From contig VWZX01006720.1 of NCBI GenBank assembly GCA_013399015.1, positions 487,390 through 551,389 on the forward strand: a stretch of 64,000 bases of DNA, given 5' to 3'. The stretch is from Galbula dea (lineage: Eukaryota; Chordata; Aves; Piciformes; Galbulidae). The position numbers and the translations under genes are program-made. Below are positions 35,047 to 46,376 of the stretch, piece after piece (position 1 is the stretch's first letter; each line of letters begins with the position of its first letter). The notes below the pieces were generated by a model. The model did not search any database. It was not told where the DNA came from and saw only the letters and a program-made list of their open reading frames with translations.

Positions 35047-35334
35047 AAAGACAGGGCCTGACAACCCTTTTGGGGAAGAAATTGTTCCTCATGTCCAACC
35101 TAAACCTCCCCTGGCGCAACTTGAGGGTGTTTCCTCTTGCTTATCACTTGTTCCTTGGGAGAAGAGACCAACCTCCTCTTGGCTCCAGACTCCTGTCAGG
35201 GATTTGGAGAGAGTGAGAAGGTCTCCCCTGAGCCTCCTTTTCTTCTAACAAACCAACCCCAGTTCCCTCAGCTGCTCCTCACAACACTTCTGCTCTAGAC
35301 CTGTCACCAGCTTCATTGCCCTTCTGTGGACATG
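35047..35334 (-). mobile_element. CR1 LINE fragment lacking its 3' end
   Basis: Starts abruptly at 'agacagggcctgacaaccct' instead of the terminal repeat, so about 150 bases of the CR1 3' end are missing. It continues through 'tggggaagaaattgttcctc', 'ctggcgcaacttgagggtgt' and 'ccagttccctcagctgctcc' to about 35334. Post-insertion deletion is the simplest explanation. Confidence 0.9.
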
Positions 35335-35925
35335 TTGCCCTTCATACATTGGTTGCCCATCAACAGCTTCTTCCCTGTGGGTGTAGGAAAGTCTCATCTC
35401 AAGCTGTGGAGATGCCTTTAGAAGAAGCCCCCATTGGTATTCCATGATCAGGAAGAACTCCTGGATTTGCAGCACCTGTGGATTTGCACTGCAGATTTGT
35501 CATATGCCTGTTCTTAGCCTTTAATGAAAATCACTTTATTAAGCTGAACAGTAATATCTGGAACTGTTTTGCTCACAGTTTTTAATTGCTACCCCACAAG
35601 TGTCCAGATGGCCACAGCCACTAACTGAACCAACTGGAGCAATTAGAAGTCCTCAACACCCTGCAGACCCCTGTTCAGAATAAATACCAACCCTCTGAGG
35701 CTGCAAGCAGGTGGCTCACTTCCTTCTCATCATTTTTCATTTTTATTTACCTTCATATTCTCAGATACAGGCCAGGAGTGGGTCTGGAAGAGCTAGGAAT
35801 ACCTGGAAATATGGTCTAGTGACAAAGAGGTTGTTAAGGCTTGTCCTCTCCTTGTGTAAACCTCACCAGGGATTTGCATGTAGAAATGAAAATGAACACT
35901 GTAGCATTTTAAAGCTTTCTCTAAT
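35335..35925. other. Unique DNA
   Basis: Nothing recognised. Confidence 0.4.
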
Positions 35926-36224
35926 GACCAGTGGACCCTCAGCAGGTTTGCTGATGATACCACATTGGAAGGAGTGTCTGACCCCCTGTCAGGCTGTGCT
36001 GCCATTCAGTGAGACATGGACAGGCTGAGAGTTGGGAGAGAGGAGCCTCCTGAAGTTCAACAAGGGCAGGTATAGAGGCCTGCACCTGGGGAGGAATAAC
36101 CTCATGGACCAGGACAGGTTAGGGGTGGAGCTGAAGGAAAGCAGCTCCACAGAGAAGGACCTGGGAGTGCTGGTGGACAACAAGTTCACTATGAAGTCAC
36201 AAGGAGTGTGACCAGCAGGTCAAG
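35926..36224 (+). mobile_element. CR1 LINE RT fragment, internally deleted and lacking 3' end
   Basis: Starts at GACCAGTGGACCCTCAGCAG, just upstream of the (degenerate) FADD box, and follows ORF2 to GGTGGACAACAAGTTCACTATGA. It then jumps to AGTGTGACCAGCAGGTCAAG, skipping roughly 70 bases of ORF2, and stops at about 36224. A stop codon replaces the arginine in the 'attcagtgagacatgg' block. Shares its 5' break and several variants with the copy at 61688. Confidence 0.88.
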
Positions 36225-36754
36225 ACTGCTCCTCTGGCTAGCATACCAAACCCCAGCTCATTTAATTCCTGCAGCATCTACATTAGAGTCTTAGAATACA
36301 GCACCTGTAAATGTAAATTTAAAATGAAACAACTGACATGTGTTTGATTTCAGGAAGCTACCACCAGAGTTTTGCTTTCATAGACTTCACTGAATCTTTA
36401 AGCATTCATTCAAAGTGGTGTTTGCTCAGATTTAACAGCTGTAAGAAGTTTTCCTAACATTCCCAGGCTTTTACTGCAAGGATGAGAGTCACAATAGAGT
36501 CCAAGACTGGACAGAAGGTGTCCAGGAGGGCAGACACACACTTAGGGTGGGCAGTTACTAAATACATATCCCTGAGCCAGCTCCAGAACTCTCTGAGCTC
36601 TTGAAGAGGTGATGGAACACTCTGGTCAGAATGTCAGAAGCTTTATGAAAGCAGTAGGACACATTTTGTGTGGTGTGGCTTAGAACCCAAAGTACACATC
36701 ACCTTGGAGCAGGCACTGGTGAACATTAGCAGGTGTGTTTCCAGAGGTAACTCA
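36225..36754. other. Unique DNA
   Basis: Nothing recognised. Confidence 0.4.
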
Positions 36755-37352
36755 GTCACAGAATCCCAGAATCCCACCATGGTTGGGGTTGGAAGGGACC
36801 TCTGGGGATCATCATATCCAACCCCTCTGCTCCAGCAGGGTCACCCAGAGCAAGTTGCCCAGGATCACCTCCAGCTGGGCTTGGAATCTCTCCACACAAG
36901 GAGACTCCACAACCTCTCTGTGCAGCCTGGGCCAGGGCTCCAACACCCTCACAACAAACAAGTTTCTCCTCCTGCTCAGCTGGAACCTCCTGGCTTCCAG
37001 TTTGTGCCCAGTGCCCCTTGGGCTGTCCCTGGGCACCACTGAGCAGAGTCTGGCTCTAGTCTCTGGCCCCCAGCCTTTAGTTCTTACTCAATATTGAGCA
37101 GCTCCCCTCTGGGGCTGCTCTTCTGCAGGCTAAGCAGCCCCAGGACTCTCAGCCTTTCCTCCTCCCAGAGATGCTCCAGTGCCCTCAGTGTCTTGGGAGC
37201 CTCTGCTGGACTCTCTCCAGTAGTTCCTTGTCTCTCTTGAACTGGGAAGCCCAGAACTGGACCAAGAACTCCAGATGTGGCCTCACTATGGAAGAACAGA
37301 GGGAGAGGAGAACCTCCCTTGACCTACTGGCCACGTTTTTCTGAATACACCC
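36755..37352 (-). mobile_element. CR1 LINE, 0.6 kb
   Basis: Left edge TCACAGAATCCCAGAATCCC then GGTTGGGGTTGGAAGGGACC, 'cagggtcacccagagcaagt', 'gcactg'-type cost block and, at the right, 'gtggcctcactatggaaga' and 'cttgacctactggccacg'. It decays into unique sequence around 37352. Open frames on the plus strand (up to 124 codons) are antisense artefacts. Confidence 0.92.
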
Positions 37353-39133
37353 TCACATCTTGATGGTGAAGGTGACATTGGGGTCCTGATGCCAACAAGC
37401 CATGGCTGACTCTGAACAACACTAAATACATCATTGGGGTCTGCCCCAAACACTATGTGCTGCATCATGGCAATGGGGATGGGTTGCTGCCACACTCCAT
37501 GGCCAAGGAAATTGATGTCCAGGTGCCTCTGGTGCTTTGTCCATCTGTCACCAAGCAGACCCAGGGAAAACCCAGCAACAGGTGCTGATGGAACAGTTTA
37601 GCTATGGAATGCAGCCCCTGGATCTCCAAAGCCCTTGGTTTGACCTTGCTCCACTCTCTGCAGTTAGGAGGTTCTTCTGCAAGGCAGAAAGGCTCTGGCT
37701 CTGCTGCCTGCGGCTCAGGTCACTCACCTGAGTGGGGAGCAAAAGTGGGTCCCATTCTTTTCTCCAAAGGTTGTTTGGTATTTAATCTGTGGCTGCTTAA
37801 TATAAATTTTTGGAATGGCCAGAAACCCATCTTAATTTTCACTCCCTTTTCTGGCCCAGTGGCTCTCTAATTAATCATGTCAGCAGTACTCCATAGCAAC
37901 AACTGGTACGTAACGTGATCAGCCTGGCTGGGTTTGTTGCAAGGATGAAAATAGTCAGATTTTGCAGTGGTTTGATGGAAAAGATGTGTTTTTTCCTTCC
38001 TCCTGTGTACATGAAAATATTTGTTCCCCCCCCCCTCCCCTTACTGTAGATTAGGTTCAGAACAGACTGTTGGCTGATTTCATGGTTACAGTAGTGAAGA
38101 CTGATAATAACATGATCACAAAGGTTGGGTTGAACTCTGCTAGAAACTCCTGCCTGCCTAATCCAGTAGGAGAAAAGGTTACTTCATTTCCCTACTTCTT
38201 CTTTGTCTTTTTATAGTTGCTAAACAGGTTAGCAGAGAACTTGGTCTTGCCCTTTACCTAGTTCTCCCCAACAGAAAGTGTGGCAGAAACAGCTGTAAGT
38301 CAGGAAATCAGCAACTCCTGGAGCCTGGGCAAGTGTCCAAGGCCAGACACTGGTCCCTGGCAGACACCCATCCAGCCACTGTCACCTGCTGGCCACCACT
38401 GGGTGACTGGGGTGGGTTATCCACCACCAAGGGGGCACTCCGCAGGTGGATCTGCTGTAGGACTAACAGTTTAGGAGTGGCTGCCTGTTAATCTTGGCTT
38501 TGCAATTCCTCAATCCCTTCATTTTGTATTAGCTTGAAAATTAGCATTTCAGAGTTTAAAAAACAACCAAACAACAACAACCAACCAAACACCAAGTGAT
38601 CAGATATGTGTGAGCTGAAAATCTGTTGTTAAAGATGCTCTGAGCTCTGTAATTAGGTTACCACTTCAACCAGGGTCCAATATTTGACCCTTTCCTGATA
38701 CTAACCTGTGTTTCTTTCCTTTCTGGCTTGGCATTTCACAAGGAACACTGTTGAGATGCTTGGTGTGTGTAGATGGAATGCACCATGTGGAAAGACAAGG
38801 GTACATTAGAAAACAAGGAGACTTGGAGGCACCTGACATTAATAATCTTATCTGTTCAGAGGAAGCTAATCCCTATACACATTTGCAATTCAGGAAAACA
38901 TTAAGGAAAAATAATATTAATAAAAGAAAAAAACCCAGATTATTTGATATTGTGGAAACCATTAACAGTTTCTGCTGTGCTTTTTCAGTATGACCACTAA
39001 AGAGGAACAAAAAACCAAGACTGCATGGGGACTTCTAGAACAACAACAGGAGAATACCTGAAGTTGGAATTTCAGCCCAGTTCAGTATCTGCAACCCTAA
39101 AACCAGATACTGTAGTGGTAACAAGAACTATAG
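37353..39133. other. Unique DNA
   Basis: A C-rich homopolymer lies at about 38026-38040 and an (AAC)n-like tract at about 38557-38595. No gene recognised. Confidence 0.45.
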
Positions 39134-39358
39134 TCATAGAACTGTAGATTGGTTTGAGTGGGAAGAGACCTTTCAAGGTCATCTAGTTCAACCCCCTCTG
39201 CAGTCAGCAGGGACATCTGCAACTAGATCAGGTTGCTTAGAGCCCCAGACAACCTGACCTGTAAAGGTTCTAGGGGTGGGACATCTCCCACCTCTTTGAC
39301 AACCTGGGACAAGCTCTCACCACTCTCAGTGTAAAGAATTTTTTCCTTCTGTCTAGTT
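39134..39358 (-). mobile_element. CR1 LINE, ~225-bp 3' end
   Basis: Left edge TCATAGAACTGTAGATTGG then GGGAAGAGACC, 'gcagtcagcagggacatctg', 'caactagatcaggttgct' and 'gtgggacatctcccacctct'. It is truncated at 'ttccttctgtctag'. Antisense counterpart of the 9957/28358 subfamily. Confidence 0.92.
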
Positions 39359-39952
39359 AAAATACAGTATTTTACAAGAGCTCATTGCAGGATCCCCATG
39401 AATTTTGTAAACATCAAAGAACACACTTGCTGCTGGGACACCATTATTATTATCATTATCATTCTTCAGTTCAAAGGCATTAGCCACTGCCTTGCTGTGC
39501 ATGGTTTCTCCATGCAGCTCTGTACCTGACAGCAAACAAGCACTTGCTTTACAGCATATGGACATCTCTTATTTTCCAACATGACCTTAGGATCTAACAA
39601 AGCACTTTAGACACACACTTCTCACTGAAATTATATGTTCCTCTAAAGACTGAGATGCCTAAATACTGTTATAATGCTTTAGCAATTACTGCTGTTTCAA
39701 GACTGCACCCCCTAAGACCAGAGGGCAACACACAATTATAGCCTAGAGTAGGACAATGAAGAGGAAAGGACAAACCAGAGTAGACAAGCTATTAATGGCC
39801 ATATTAATATCTTTATTTCCACTTAGTTCCATGAATAATCTCACTTGCTTGCTGGTACTTCTCAAGGAGTGTATTAATAGTGTAAAAAGGGAAAATCACC
39901 CCTAAGTTCTGCCAAGTGTGCAGAATATACAGAGTATACTGTGCAGAAATAC
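39359..39952. other. Unique DNA
   Basis: A short ATT/ATC repeat lies near 39443-39463. No gene recognised. Confidence 0.4.
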
Positions 39953-40348
39953 TGAGGAGCAGCTGAGGGAACTGGGGTTGGTTAGTCTGGAGAAAAGGAG
40001 GCTCAGGGGAGACCTTCTGGCTCTCTCCAGCTCCCTGAAAGGAGGTTGGAGCCAAGTGGGGTGTGGTCTCTTCTCCCAGCTAACAAGTGACAGTACAAGA
40101 GGAAACAAGTTGCACCACGGGAGGTTTAGGTTGGACATGTGGAACAATTTCTTCCCCAAAACGGTTCTCAAGGCCTGTCCCAGGCTGCCCAGGGCAGTGG
40201 TGGAGTCACCAACCCTGGAGGGGTTTCAAAGACATGGAGATGTGGTGCTGAGACATGGTGTAGTGGTGATCTGGCAGTGCTGGTTAACAAGTGATCTTGA
40301 TGATCTGAAAGGTCTCTTCCCACCAAAACAACTCCATGTTCCTATGAT
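39953..40348 (+). mobile_element. CR1 LINE 3' fragment, 0.4 kb
   Basis: 'gaggagcagctgagggaact' starts the ORF2 C-terminal block. The frame is open through RLRGDLLALSSSLKGGW and LPRAVVESPTLEGFQRHG. The 3' region has 'ggcagtgctggttaac', TCTTGATGATCTGAAAGG and a decayed terminal repeat (TTCCTATGATAG). Confidence 0.92.
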
Positions 40349-42800
40349 AGCCATCATCTAGTCCCTGTATTCACACCAGAAGCATGGAGAAAGTGAACTC
40401 CTCTGCTTGTGAGCAGTAGTGGGACAGGAACCCTGGTTGGGGAGCAGCAGGCTCAGCCCAGGGACTGCCTGCCCTATCAGGGGGCTGATGGGCCAGTGCT
40501 ACTGCTGTCCCTGGGGACCATGGCATGCAGCATGACCCAGCCAGCTCCTCAGGACAGGAGGGAGTCACCACCTCAAGTGTCAGGGCTATGTGCAGGAATT
40601 ACAGGGGAAATTACCCAGCCTCTTTTCTGTACAGGATTAGATTGTCCACTAGCAGAGACCTCTATGGGCCTTAGGGATTCTTAAATTAACTGCATTTTGC
40701 TGGATTTGTGGTTCCTATTCAACCCACTCCACAGCAATTGCTAACATGACTTGTGCACCTCTGGTTTCCACAGGAGAGGGACAGCAGGTTGGTGTGCACT
40801 GTGTCCTCCCCTCTAAACTGTGCATCCAAGTACCACAAAAAACATTCCCTGAGATACTTATTCATTCTTTCTAGCCTAAATGAAACCATTAGAGCCTGTC
40901 AGGTTGATAGGAAGTCAAGCAGTGGGGGAATTTGTGTGTCATCCCTGCTGAAAGCCTTCGTGGAACTCCTCTGTTGGTATTTTCATCTGCAAAACCCTTT
41001 GTGTTAGTTACTTCTGATCCCAGCTTGTTCCATGTGACACTGCAGCTCACTGTGTTCACTGATAGCCTGATGTGATAACACCAGACCATGCTTTCTAACT
41101 GATTAAGTGCACACAAGGTCATAAATTCGAAGTGACACTTCAGCATTACAATTCATTGCTTGCTTTTAAAACACAGACCTGGTCAGCAGCATTGCCTGAG
41201 CCAAGGTGATGTGTCCCTTGCTACTGTCTGTATGTTCCCTGGGCTCTGCTGATTCCTGAGACCTCCTCAATTCAGCAGGATAGAGCATCCATTAAAACAA
41301 GCCTAAGGCAGAGAGAGAAGAGTCTATGTGTGCCTGAAGCAGCATCCCCATCAGGACACCTTTGAAGCAGCTCCCCACCAGGACACCCCTCAAGCAACAT
41401 CCCCACCAGGACACCTCTCAAGCAGCATCCCCACCAGGACACCCTTCTAGCAGAATCCCCAGCAGGACACACCTCTAACAGCATCCTCATCATGCACTTG
41501 TTGTCCAGCAGAGTTCTCCACCTTCTCCAAGCACACATTGCTGTCTAAATGCTCCCTTTCACCTGCATATTCATTAACTTTAACAGTGTATAACACAGGT
41601 CATTAGTATAATTGAAACAAAGTGATTTCTTCTTTTAGTTGCATTTCAAGGAAGGTGAGAGGTTGGAAAGCCTTCCCTCAAGCTGAGGGCTGTGACTTCT
41701 CTGGATCAAACCTTGCATGCAATGGAAAAGTGTTGTTTTCCTTCTGGCTCACAAACCTTGCCAAACACCAAGGATCTTGAACCCACCCCATTAGCCCAGA
41801 CCATTGTCCCTGGGCAAGGGCTGCTCTGTGCCATCCCATGATGCAGGACCAGGGCAGCTGCAGTGTTTTGGCTCAGGACCTTGCCTTGCAGCCTGTGATG
41901 CACATTCCTGGTCCATGCCTCTTGCCCACATGAGCCTTGTGAAAGGTTTCAGCTGTGTGCAGGTGAAGTCAAGCTCTGTAGCTACAGAAATTGGAGGGAG
42001 GGTGATGGGGGAAGGATGCACCCTGGAGGCCCAATACTTGGGTTGGCTCAGGGGACTTTTCTTCTCTCTCCATCCCACCTGTAGCATGAGGTATTGCTGT
42101 GCAGCTGCTGGCTGCCTGTCACATCTATCCAGATAATCATGTGTTTGGTACATAACCTGCCTCTCACTGATTCTTTTCTAGACTTCCTGGGAGAAAGAAG
42201 CTTTTATTGTAATGTATAGGATAAGAAAAAGGATCTGGTTATATAATTGCATGATGACAAGTTTAGCTCCTACTTAAAGATCATTAAGAAAGGAGGTAAT
42301 TAGCCATGGGAACAACCTGACAGCAGAGTGGTGGATTCTCTGCCTCACTCTGTTTCAAGTTGAGACCAAACCTTCCTGGAGGTGAGGAGAAGGGTCTGAA
42401 CTGGGCAGGAGTACCAGCACCACCATCCATCCCTGGAGGACTATGCTGTGGTGAGCCTGGTATGGCCACACACTGTGGCTGGAGAGCTCCTTTGGGTTGC
42501 CCACCTCAGACCTGGTGGCCCTGTCAGACCAGGAGCTGTGTGACTGGATCCAGCAGCCTCACTGCCTCCTCCTGAGGTCACCTCTGGGTTTGCTCTACGA
42601 TGAGGTTGTGTAAACACCAAAGGTTCTTCTCTTACCACCTCCCATGTGGAAGCTGTGCTGCATGCTATCACCTTGCCACCACACCCCACAGCATTTCAGT
42701 GAGGATAAGGCTCAGGGGCACAGCTTTATTTAGGTTTAAATGTAATATCCCAGAGGACACCATAGGAAAATGCAGAGCAATGGAGGACTAGGTCTTCCAT
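40349..42800. other. Unique DNA with a 28-bp minisatellite
   Basis: Holds the array at 41338-41492, listed separately. Nothing else recognised. Confidence 0.5.
41338..41492. repeat. 28-bp minisatellite, about 5.5 copies
   Basis: Units of the form AGCAGCATCCCCACCAGGAC plus ACC and a variable 5-base tail. Successive units start at about 41338, 41366, 41393 (after one 27-base unit), 41421 and 41449, with a partial unit from 41477. Units differ at several positions, so it is not freshly expanded. Confidence 0.9.
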
Positions 42801-42905
42801 TGTGGTGTTTAGTGATGTGGTTTAGCTGTGGACTTGGCAGTGCCACTTAATGGTTGAATTTGATCATTTAAAGGTCTCTTCCACCCTAAATGACTCTGTG
42901 ATTCT
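42801..42905 (+). mobile_element. CR1 LINE, ~105-bp 3' tip
   Basis: 'gtttagtgatgtggtttagc', 'cttggcagtgcca', GGTTGAATTTGATCATTTAA and a terminal TGACTCTGTGATTCT identify the 3' end of the CACTGCCAGGTCACC subfamily, moderately decayed. Confidence 0.85.
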
Positions 42906-43268
42906 ACTGGTGCAACACTTGATATCCTCATTAACTTCAACCACAGCAATGGTTACTGGAGAAACCACATGGAAGAACCTACCAGTAACTGATCATGCTC
43001 TTTATGGTGAGCTGAACACAGGGTGGCTCAACCAAATTAGCATTCCCATTTTAGATTAGCTTGAAGAGGAGACACAGAGACAGCTGAGTCCTCTTTCTGG
43101 TAGCCTGCCTCCCAGATACAGCCATTTGACATACAGTCAGGGATAATGCAGTGCCTGATGTTTGGATCCATACTGTAAGATCACGACTTTTTTGTTTAAC
43201 TTGGTAGAAAACTTTCTTATTTAGTTCTTACTTGGCCTGAACCACCCCCAGAAGAATAAACATTAGCC

Positions 43269-43335
43269 TTTATTTTCTTTATTTTCTTCTTTTTATTTTT
43301 TCCCTTTCTTTTCTTCTTTTTCTTCTGCTCTTCTC
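43269..43335. repeat. Polypyrimidine (T/C) low-complexity tract
   Basis: About 65 bases of TTTATTTTC/TTTCTTCT-type sequence, almost purely pyrimidine with a few A. Confidence 0.85.
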
Positions 43336-45479
43336 ACCTGGGTGGGTCTGCAGGAAAGGTGGTTCCAGTGAGATAGCCACCACTGTGCAAGGCCATGAAG
43401 AGAATCTGGATGCAAATAGGGTGGTGGAGATTAGACAAGCCAACAAGGCCAAGAGAAACTCAAAATGAAGCCTGTTGCTTTGTTGTCTGTTGTGCCTTTT
43501 GTACCTGAGCATCACAGGGAACCCCAGAGCAGTAGCTGATCAGTGATCCCATGCTCTCCAGGTCACTCTAGGTGCCTGAGCTGGGTGAAATTGGCTCATT
43601 GCGGATTGCCAGTCTTTGAAAGACTAAATTTCTCTGTCTTTCAATATCAGCTTAGCAAGAGCAATCATTTAAATTCAAACAGCACTGGATCAATAAAAAT
43701 TGGATAGAATAGCAGTAGACAGAGCCCTTATGATCCTTGAGACAATATCATGTAGCTACTTGGGAATTAAGTGATGTGATTTTGCTGTCGGCTCAGCTCC
43801 CAAGGGGACAGGGGCAGGCAGATCTCAGCCTGGTTTCCAGCCAGGATCTGTTGCTGGTAGCATGATCTGATAATCTGAATTTATACAGCTCATTCTGGCT
43901 GGGAATCTGACTGTTGTACATTGATTAGTCTCAGTATCACAGAGCCTCTATGAGGCAGACAAAGGGCATCCTCCTGTCTGGTTTACATGGGAAGTGCCTT
44001 GCTGCAACTGTGGATCTGCTCCAGCTCTCAGGCAGCCTGGGAAGGGCTGTGGCACATCCAAAATCTCTGCAGAAGATTCACTCCAGCATTTTTTGGTGGT
44101 ATCTTGCCTGGGAGAAGGGCAGGGCTGAAGGATGCATCTGTCCTGTCCTGTCTTTCTTCCATTTTGGGCAACAAAGAGGTGAAGGTTTTTCACATAAAGC
44201 TCTCAAATGCTTTCTGTGTCCCTGTGTGTCTGCTGGTCTTTCTGCAAAGTCACATAGCCAGGGTTAATGCACATGTCCTCAGTGAATGATGCTGGGTGCA
44301 AGGTCCTGCACCTCCTTGCTCTCTGTGCACCCCATCTGTTGTCCTGTTGATGGGTTGTGCTCCACCAGCATCCCACTGCAGCAGTTCCTCACCCATGGCT
44401 GGTTTCAGAAGACACAGGCACATCTCTCTTCTCTCTCACAGCATGATGGATGCAGCACTGATGCAGGGCTTGCAGCCCCCAGAGTGTCTGTCTCTGTGGA
44501 AGGCCATCAGGGTGTCCCCCAGCTCAGCAGGGCAGACCCCGACCATGGGTGCTCCAGTTCAGCTCTGTGTTCTCCCTGGGGCTTTTCCCAGCAGTTTCTC
44601 CATGAGCTCAGGTGACACAAAGGCACACTCAGAGAGGCTGAACATCTTCTTTACTTCCATCTGGGACCACTATTACTGTTTGGGAAGGAGAAGGTTAAGT
44701 TTGCCATCCTGCAGCGCACAGCAACCATCGGTGTTGCCATTAAACCTGCTTGCTTCACCTTCCAGGAGGCCAATACCTAAATCAATGCCCAGACTGGTGA
44801 GCCATGCCCCAGGCTGTCAGCACAGGGTGCCACAGCTGCCATCAGCAATGCCAGGCTGGTGGCAGTGCCATGGGATGGGGACATGGCCCTGGGAACCCAT
44901 CAACCCTCGGTGTGACTCAGGTGAGCGAGTTAGTGGGATTTGTAATAGTGTCTTAATCTTATTTAGAATGTAGATTACTCCACTTCATTTTAAGTAAGGT
45001 GAGGAATGGAGCAATTACCTGTGTTTGCATATTTAGGATGAGTTATGCAAGGAGGAGAACATCCTCTCAACCCTTTGCACACAGGACCTTCAATCTGTGC
45101 AGGAATTCACTGCTGAGCTCGCAGGAGGAAGCCCTCTGAAAATACAAGATGATCCAAACCAGAGTCTCCTCCTTGTCTCAGATGTATCAGTTTACCTTTC
45201 CAAACACATTTTAGCTCATAATGGGACAGAGCATCCATCTGATTACATCAGGCTTCTGCTGGACTCTCTCATCCCCCAGATCTCTGGTTTCAGCCTGGAG
45301 CAGCCAGTGGCACTAACCATGCCAAATCCTTCACACAAAGTTTTGGCAGAATCTCTTTGCTTAAAAACATTTCTGTATGCTTGCATTGATCAAAGCAAAC
45401 AAGGGCTGTGAAATCTTTGTTCAGTTAGGCTATGAATCATTTGCTTGTTTTGTTCCATGTTTGTGCATCTGCTGATGTT

Positions 45480-45740
45480 CCATCTCCGTGGCTGTGCCTC
45501 AGCCCAGCTTGTGTCATTCAAACCAGCAACGCCGTTCACGTCAGTTAAAGGAGTTCATACTGGGTTTTGTCCCAATCTGACACGGTTACCACACCTATGC
45601 TGCAAGGAGGAAGCTGATACCAGGCTCCCAGGGAAGCTGAGGCTGAAGGTAATGAAGGAAGAGCTTGATGAGACCTGTGTCCAGCATCGGTGGCCAAGCA
45701 CATCCACCACGTCCACCCCAAGGGCACACGGACGTGTGAC
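45480..45740. other. CpG-retaining unique patch
   Basis: Roughly nine CpGs fall in about 260 bases (for example near 45487, 45528-45538, 45583, 45688, 45711, 45729 and 45733), unusual for this CpG-depleted window. Near the right end CACGTCC (45708-45714) and GGACGTG (45730-45736) form an inverted pair around a second small inverted repeat. It could be an exon, a regulatory element or a young unidentified insertion. I cannot decide. Confidence 0.3.
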
Positions 45741-46316
45741 AAACAGCAGGATGCTTCTGTTGCCTTGGGAGATGAAGGGGAGGTAAATGTGAGCCTGGGT
45801 GCCTTTCCCTGCTGCTGTCTTGGGACAGTTTGCTGATGAGGTGTGAGAGGTGGCAGGGGTGGTGAGATCTCTCTGCTCACAGAATCAAAGTTCAGCCCTT
45901 CTTATTTCTTCTGTAGCCTCTTTGGGTGCAGGGTGTGTATTGGCATCTCCTCCAGCTGTACAACTTATGGAGCCAGATGCTTTCTTAACAGGGTCACATT
46001 CTTTGGGTTAACAAAGTTCATGACTTTCTCATGAGGCTGGTTTGGTGGCTTCAGGATGGGCTGAGGGAATGCCCACAGTGGCACCTCTTTACCCAGGGTT
46101 ACCCAAAGGAGCCTTGAGTCTGTGTGAAGTGTGAAGTCATTGAGCGTGAAGAGATCTCAAGGCTATTGATCCCACAGTTAATAAATTCATAAATAACCTG
46201 TGGGGCTGCATACAGGAAAATCTGCTGCTATGGAAACAAAGTCAAGTTTGGATTAGGGAAGAAATGGGCAAGTCTCAGGTGAAAGGTGTGATTTTTGGGG
46301 TGTCCTGCATAGGTCA

Positions 46317-46376
46317 AAGAGCTGGACTCCATGATCCTCATGGGTCCCTCCCAGCTCAAGAGATACCGTGATGTTG
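46317..46376 (+). mobile_element. CR1 LINE 3' tip, F/Y-like subfamily
   Basis: GAGCTGGACTCCATGATCCT, 'catgggtccctcccagctca' and a decayed 'gataccgtgatgttgtg' correspond to the sense 3' end of the subfamily seen antisense at 6048. Confidence 0.75.

Larger units (their letters stand above)
42906..46316. other. Unique DNA with a pyrimidine tract and a CpG-rich patch
   Basis: A T/C-rich tract is at 43269-43335 and a CpG-retaining patch at 45480-45740, both listed separately. A 225-codon frame at 44296-44973 (+) has no domain, signal or splice context I can recognise and is not called a gene. Confidence 0.45.

Noticed and set aside
41338..41492. CRISPR-like regular repeat
   Set aside because: Units are directly adjacent without unique spacers; the DNA is vertebrate. 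It is a minisatellite.
44296..44973. 225-codon open frame on the plus strand
   Set aside because: No domain, low-complexity Ser/Pro/Cys composition, overlapping frames on the same strand, no splice or promoter context. Most likely a chance frame in GC-richer DNA.
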